Part shown: positions 1 to 9,459 of the stretch, one piece after another
How the letters are laid out: every line of letters begins with the position of its first letter
How positions within the stretch are numbered: the first letter of the stretch is position 1
Assembly: GCA_027443745.1 (NCBI GenBank)
Contig: DAIAZB010000595.1
Location: forward strand, 1 to 9,459
DNA length: 9,459 bases
DNA from: Thiomonas sp.
GTDB taxonomy: Bacteria > Pseudomonadota > Gammaproteobacteria > Burkholderiales > Burkholderiaceae
Direction: 5' to 3'
Made by a program: the position numbers and the translations under genes
The notes under the pieces: generated by a model
Told to the model about the DNA's origin: nothing
Databases searched by the model: none
What the model saw: the letters and a program-made list of their open reading frames with translations, nothing else

Positions 1-411
1 CGCGGAATCGATGTGGAGCCCATGACCCGGCTGCGTGCGCAAGCGCGCAGCCGTGGCGTGCATCTGCAGGTTCTGAAAAATACGCTGGCCCGACGCGCCG
101 TCACAGGTACCGGTTTCGAGGTGCTTGCCGGTGAAATGACCGGTCCCTTGATCTACGGGTTTTCCGAAGATGCCATCGCGGCGGCCAAAGTCATCCATGA
201 CTTTGCCAAGACCAATGACAAGATGGTCATCCGCGGCGGTGCCACCAACGGCAAGCTGCTCGACGTCGAGAGCGTCAAGCAACTCGCCAGCATCCCCAGC
301 CGCGAGGAACTTCTCGCCAAGCTGCTGGGCGTGATGCAGGCGCCGCTCACCGGCTTCGTCGGCTCGGTGGCAGCACTGGCCAAAAAGCGCGAGGAAGAGG
401 CGACTGCCTGA
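1..411 (+). CDS. rplJ: 50S ribosomal protein L10, 5'-truncated by the window edge
   Basis: L10 forms the base of the ribosomal stalk. It binds 23S rRNA next to L11 and carries L7/L12 dimers on its C-terminal helix; in many bacteria it also represses its own operon by binding the mRNA leader. The frame is open from base 1 ([20 protein letters not shown]) to a TGA at 409-411, giving 136 codons. Recognisable L10 segments are [11 protein letters not shown] (rRNA-binding part), [13 protein letters not shown], and the [12 protein letters not shown] stretch leading into the C-terminal L12-binding helix that ends [10 protein letters not shown]10 of this group is usually about 165-175 residues, so roughly 34 N-terminal residues lie before the window. 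The GTG at 13 and ATG at 22 are therefore internal codons, not starts. The gene is followed after 84 bp by rplL, its stalk partner, in the universal order. The leader bound by L10 would be upstream and cannot be seen. Confidence 0.97.
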   Translation, partial: RGIDVEPMTRLRAQARSRGVHLQVLKNTLARRAVTGTGFEVLAGEMTGPLIYGFSEDAIAAAKVIHDFAKTNDKMVIRGGATNGKLLDVESVKQLASIPSREELLAKLLGVMQAPLTGFVGSVAALAKKREEEATA

Positions 412-495
412 GGGCAGCTTGACCAGCCCCGCGCGCGGCACCGAAACATCCGTAGTTTCTACCCAACCCTATCGATTGAATTTGGAGTACACAAA
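412..495 (+). other. rplJ-rplL intergenic spacer with an A+T-rich translation initiation region
   Basis: The first part (412-442) is G+C-rich, like the surrounding genes. The second part (443-495) drops to about 40% G+C (21 of 53 bases) and contains few self-complementary stretches. It leads into the rplL ribosome binding site. A poorly structured leader of this kind would favour strong translation of rplL, whose product is needed at several copies per ribosome; that role is inferred. I found no convincing promoter or terminator here. Confidence 0.6.
484..487 (+). promoter_or_regulatory. rplL ribosome binding site
   Basis: A GGAG core sits 8 bases before the ATG at 496, within TTTGGAGTACACAAAATG. 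The short A-rich run between the core and the start should be unpaired and accessible. Confidence 0.85.
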
Positions 496-870
496 ATGGC
501 ATTGAACAAACAAGACATTCTGGACGCCGTGGGCGGCATGACGGTTCTGGAACTGAACGATCTGGTGAAGGCGTTCGAAGAGAAATTCGGCGTGTCCGCA
601 GCGTCCATGGCGGTTGCCGCCCCGGGGGCTGGCGCGGCTGCCGCGGTGGCTGAGGAGCAGACCGAATTCAACGTCATGCTGCTGGAAGTCGGCGCCAACA
701 AGGTCTCGGTCATCAAGGCCGTGCGCGAACTGACGGGCCTGGGCCTGAAGGAAGCCAAGGATCTGGTGGACGCCGCGCCCAAGGCAGTGAAGGAAGGCGT
801 GGCCAAGGCCGACGCCGAAGCGGCGAAGAAGAAGCTCGAAGAAGCCGGCGCCAAGGCGGAACTGAAGTAA
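496..870 (+). CDS. rplL: 50S ribosomal protein L7/L12
   Basis: L7/L12 is the flexible, multi-copy stalk protein that recruits and stimulates the GTPase factors EF-Tu, EF-G, IF2 and RF3. The 124-residue product has the normal family length. Residues 1-33 form the helical dimerisation and L10-binding domain ([20 protein letters not shown] start, EEKFGVSA end). Residues about 35-52 are the Ala/Gly/Pro-rich hinge (PGAGAAAAV). Residues 53-124 form the globular factor-binding domain with the hallmark [19 protein letters not shown] (residues 66-84) and [11 protein letters not shown]. The start is fixed by the GGAG 8 bases upstream and the family N-terminus. It lies between rplJ and rpoB; the hairpin directly after its stop suggests that many transcripts end here, so rplL mRNA would exceed rpoBC mRNA. 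Nothing is missing or odd in the protein. Confidence 0.99.
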   Translation: MALNKQDILDAVGGMTVLELNDLVKAFEEKFGVSAASMAVAAPGAGAAAAVAEEQTEFNVMLLEVGANKVSVIKAVRELTGLGLKEAKDLVDAAPKAVKEGVAKADAEAAKKKLEEAGAKAELK

Positions 871-888
871 TTCGCCCGGCACCAGCTT

Positions 889-919
889 GGCCCGGAAGGC
901 TGCTCTGGCCTTCCGGGCT
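889..919 (+). terminator. Attenuator-like hairpin between rplL and rpoB
   Basis: Bases 891-900 (CCCGGAAGGC) are perfectly complementary to 908-917 (GCCTTCCGGG). The stem grows outward by one G-C pair (890/918) and one G-U pair (889/919), and the loop is about 7 bases. It begins 18 bases after the rplL stop. The run that follows (CTTTCGTGTCTTG) is only moderately T-rich, so this resembles a leaky intrinsic terminator rather than a complete one. In Escherichia coli an attenuator in the same gap lets only a fraction of ribosomal-protein transcripts continue into rpoBC. The structure is read directly from the sequence; partial termination is inferred. Confidence 0.75.
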
Positions 920-976
920 TTCGTGTCTTGATGTCGGCGCGGCAGATGGGTTGTGATGGTGATGGTTTGTGGATCG

Positions 977-1016
977 GTTTTTGAATGTGCACCTGCAGTG
1001 GTGTGCATTCCAAAAC
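977..1016 (+). promoter_or_regulatory. Long imperfect hairpin upstream of rpoB, candidate RNase III processing site
   Basis: In RNA, 983-993 pairs with 1000-1010 over 11 positions (9 Watson-Crick pairs plus two G-U pairs at 988/1005 and 989/1004) around a 6-base loop (994-999). After a single U/C mismatch (982/1011) the helix continues for five more pairs (977-981 with 1012-1016). This gives a nearly continuous 17-layer duplex. It is followed by CGG rather than a U tract, so it does not look like a terminator. E. coli has an RNase III cleavage site in the equivalent rplL-rpoB gap; assigning that role here is an inference from position and shape. The helix ends 28 bases before the rpoB ATG and leaves the ribosome binding site free. 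Confidence 0.5.
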
Positions 1017-1035
1017 GGTTTCAGTCCTGCGCAGC

Positions 1036-1039
1036 GGAG
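1036..1039 (+). promoter_or_regulatory. rpoB ribosome binding site, decides the start
   Basis: A GGAG core lies 5 bases before the ATG at 1045. The in-frame upstream ATG at 985 has no purine-rich site ahead of it and sits inside the hairpin arm, so this site supports 1045 as the true start. Confidence 0.8.
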
Positions 1040-1044
1040 CGTCC

Positions 1045-5148
<4,104 letters not shown>

Positions 5149-5241
5149 CCGGCACGCCACCCCGGGCGGCCACGGCTTCCGGTGCGGCGCCCCTGACTCG
5201 CGTCTTACTGCCTTATTGACACACAGGATTTGGAGGTTCGC
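5149..5241 (+). other. rpoB-rpoC intergenic spacer
   Basis: This 93-bp gap starts G+C-rich and becomes more A+T-rich towards the rpoC ribosome binding site. I found no stable hairpin with a T tract and no complete promoter, so beta and beta' are expected to be made from the same transcript. A TTGACA at 5216-5221 has no matching -10 box. Confidence 0.6.
5232..5236 (+). promoter_or_regulatory. rpoC ribosome binding site, decides the start
   Basis: GGAGG? is present as part of TTGGAGGTTCGCATG, with the GGAGG at 5232-5236 and 5 bases of spacing to the ATG at 5242. The in-frame TTG at 5230 overlaps this site, so it cannot also be the start that the site serves. Confidence 0.88.
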
Positions 5242-9453
<4,212 letters not shown>

Positions 9454-9459
9454 CTCCAC

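Noticed and set aside
404..417. Short hairpin CTGCC-TGAG-GGCAG across the rplJ stop codon
   Set aside because: It has only five base pairs, which is common by chance in G+C-rich DNA, and there is no T tract or other sign of function.
419..475. TTGACC (419-424) and TATCGA (470-475) as parts of a promoter for rplL
   Set aside because: The two boxes are 45 bases apart and neither has a partner at 16-18 bases. rplJ and rplL are expected to share one transcript.
5216..5221. Perfect -35 hexamer TTGACA in the rpoB-rpoC gap, suggesting a promoter for rpoC
   Set aside because: At a 17-base spacing the -10 position (5239-5244) reads CGCATG and overlaps the rpoC start codon. No nearby spacing gives a TATAAT-like box, and transcription would begin inside rpoC.
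5230..5241. TTG at 5230 as the rpoC start, adding four residues
   Set aside because: The TTG overlaps the GGAGG that serves the ATG at 5242, and RpoC of this family begins MKALLDLF at that ATG.

Overview
This window is a stretch of the conserved bacterial 'beta operon' (ribosomal stalk proteins followed by the two large RNA polymerase subunits), all on the + strand in the order rplJ (5'-truncated), rplL, rpoB, rpoC. The protein sequences look like those of a betaproteobacterium, most likely of the order Burkholderiales. The reasons are the RpoB of 1367 residues starting [16 protein letters not shown], the RpoC of 1403 residues starting [10 protein letters not shown], the betaproteobacterial-style L10 and L12, and the G+C-rich third codon positions. 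The genus cannot be fixed from these sequences by eye. No mobile element, CRISPR array, tRNA, rRNA or foreign-looking gene is present. I see no undescribed system; this is core housekeeping DNA.

Layout. Positions 1-411 hold the last 136 codons of rplJ (ribosomal protein L10). An 84-bp gap, unusually A+T-rich near its end, leads to rplL (496-870, L7/L12). A 174-bp gap (871-1044) separates the ribosomal genes from the polymerase genes and is the most interesting non-coding part. It holds a strong G+C-rich hairpin just after the rplL stop (about 889-919, a likely partial terminator or attenuator). A second, long A/U-containing hairpin (977-1016) lies just upstream of the rpoB ribosome binding site and is a candidate RNA-processing site. 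rpoB runs from 1045 to 5148, a 93-bp gap follows, and rpoC runs from 5242 to 9453. Only 6 bases remain after the rpoC stop.

How they work together. L10 anchors L7/L12 dimers to the large ribosomal subunit, where they recruit translation GTPases. Beta and beta' form the catalytic core of RNA polymerase. Co-transcription links ribosome and polymerase synthesis, while the rplL-rpoB gap lets the cell make far more L7/L12 than polymerase. All four reading frames are intact apart from the window-edge truncation. The catalytic and zinc-binding residues of RpoC and the nucleotide-path residues of RpoB checked here are present. No promoter was found inside the window; the operon promoter and the L10 autoregulatory leader must lie upstream.
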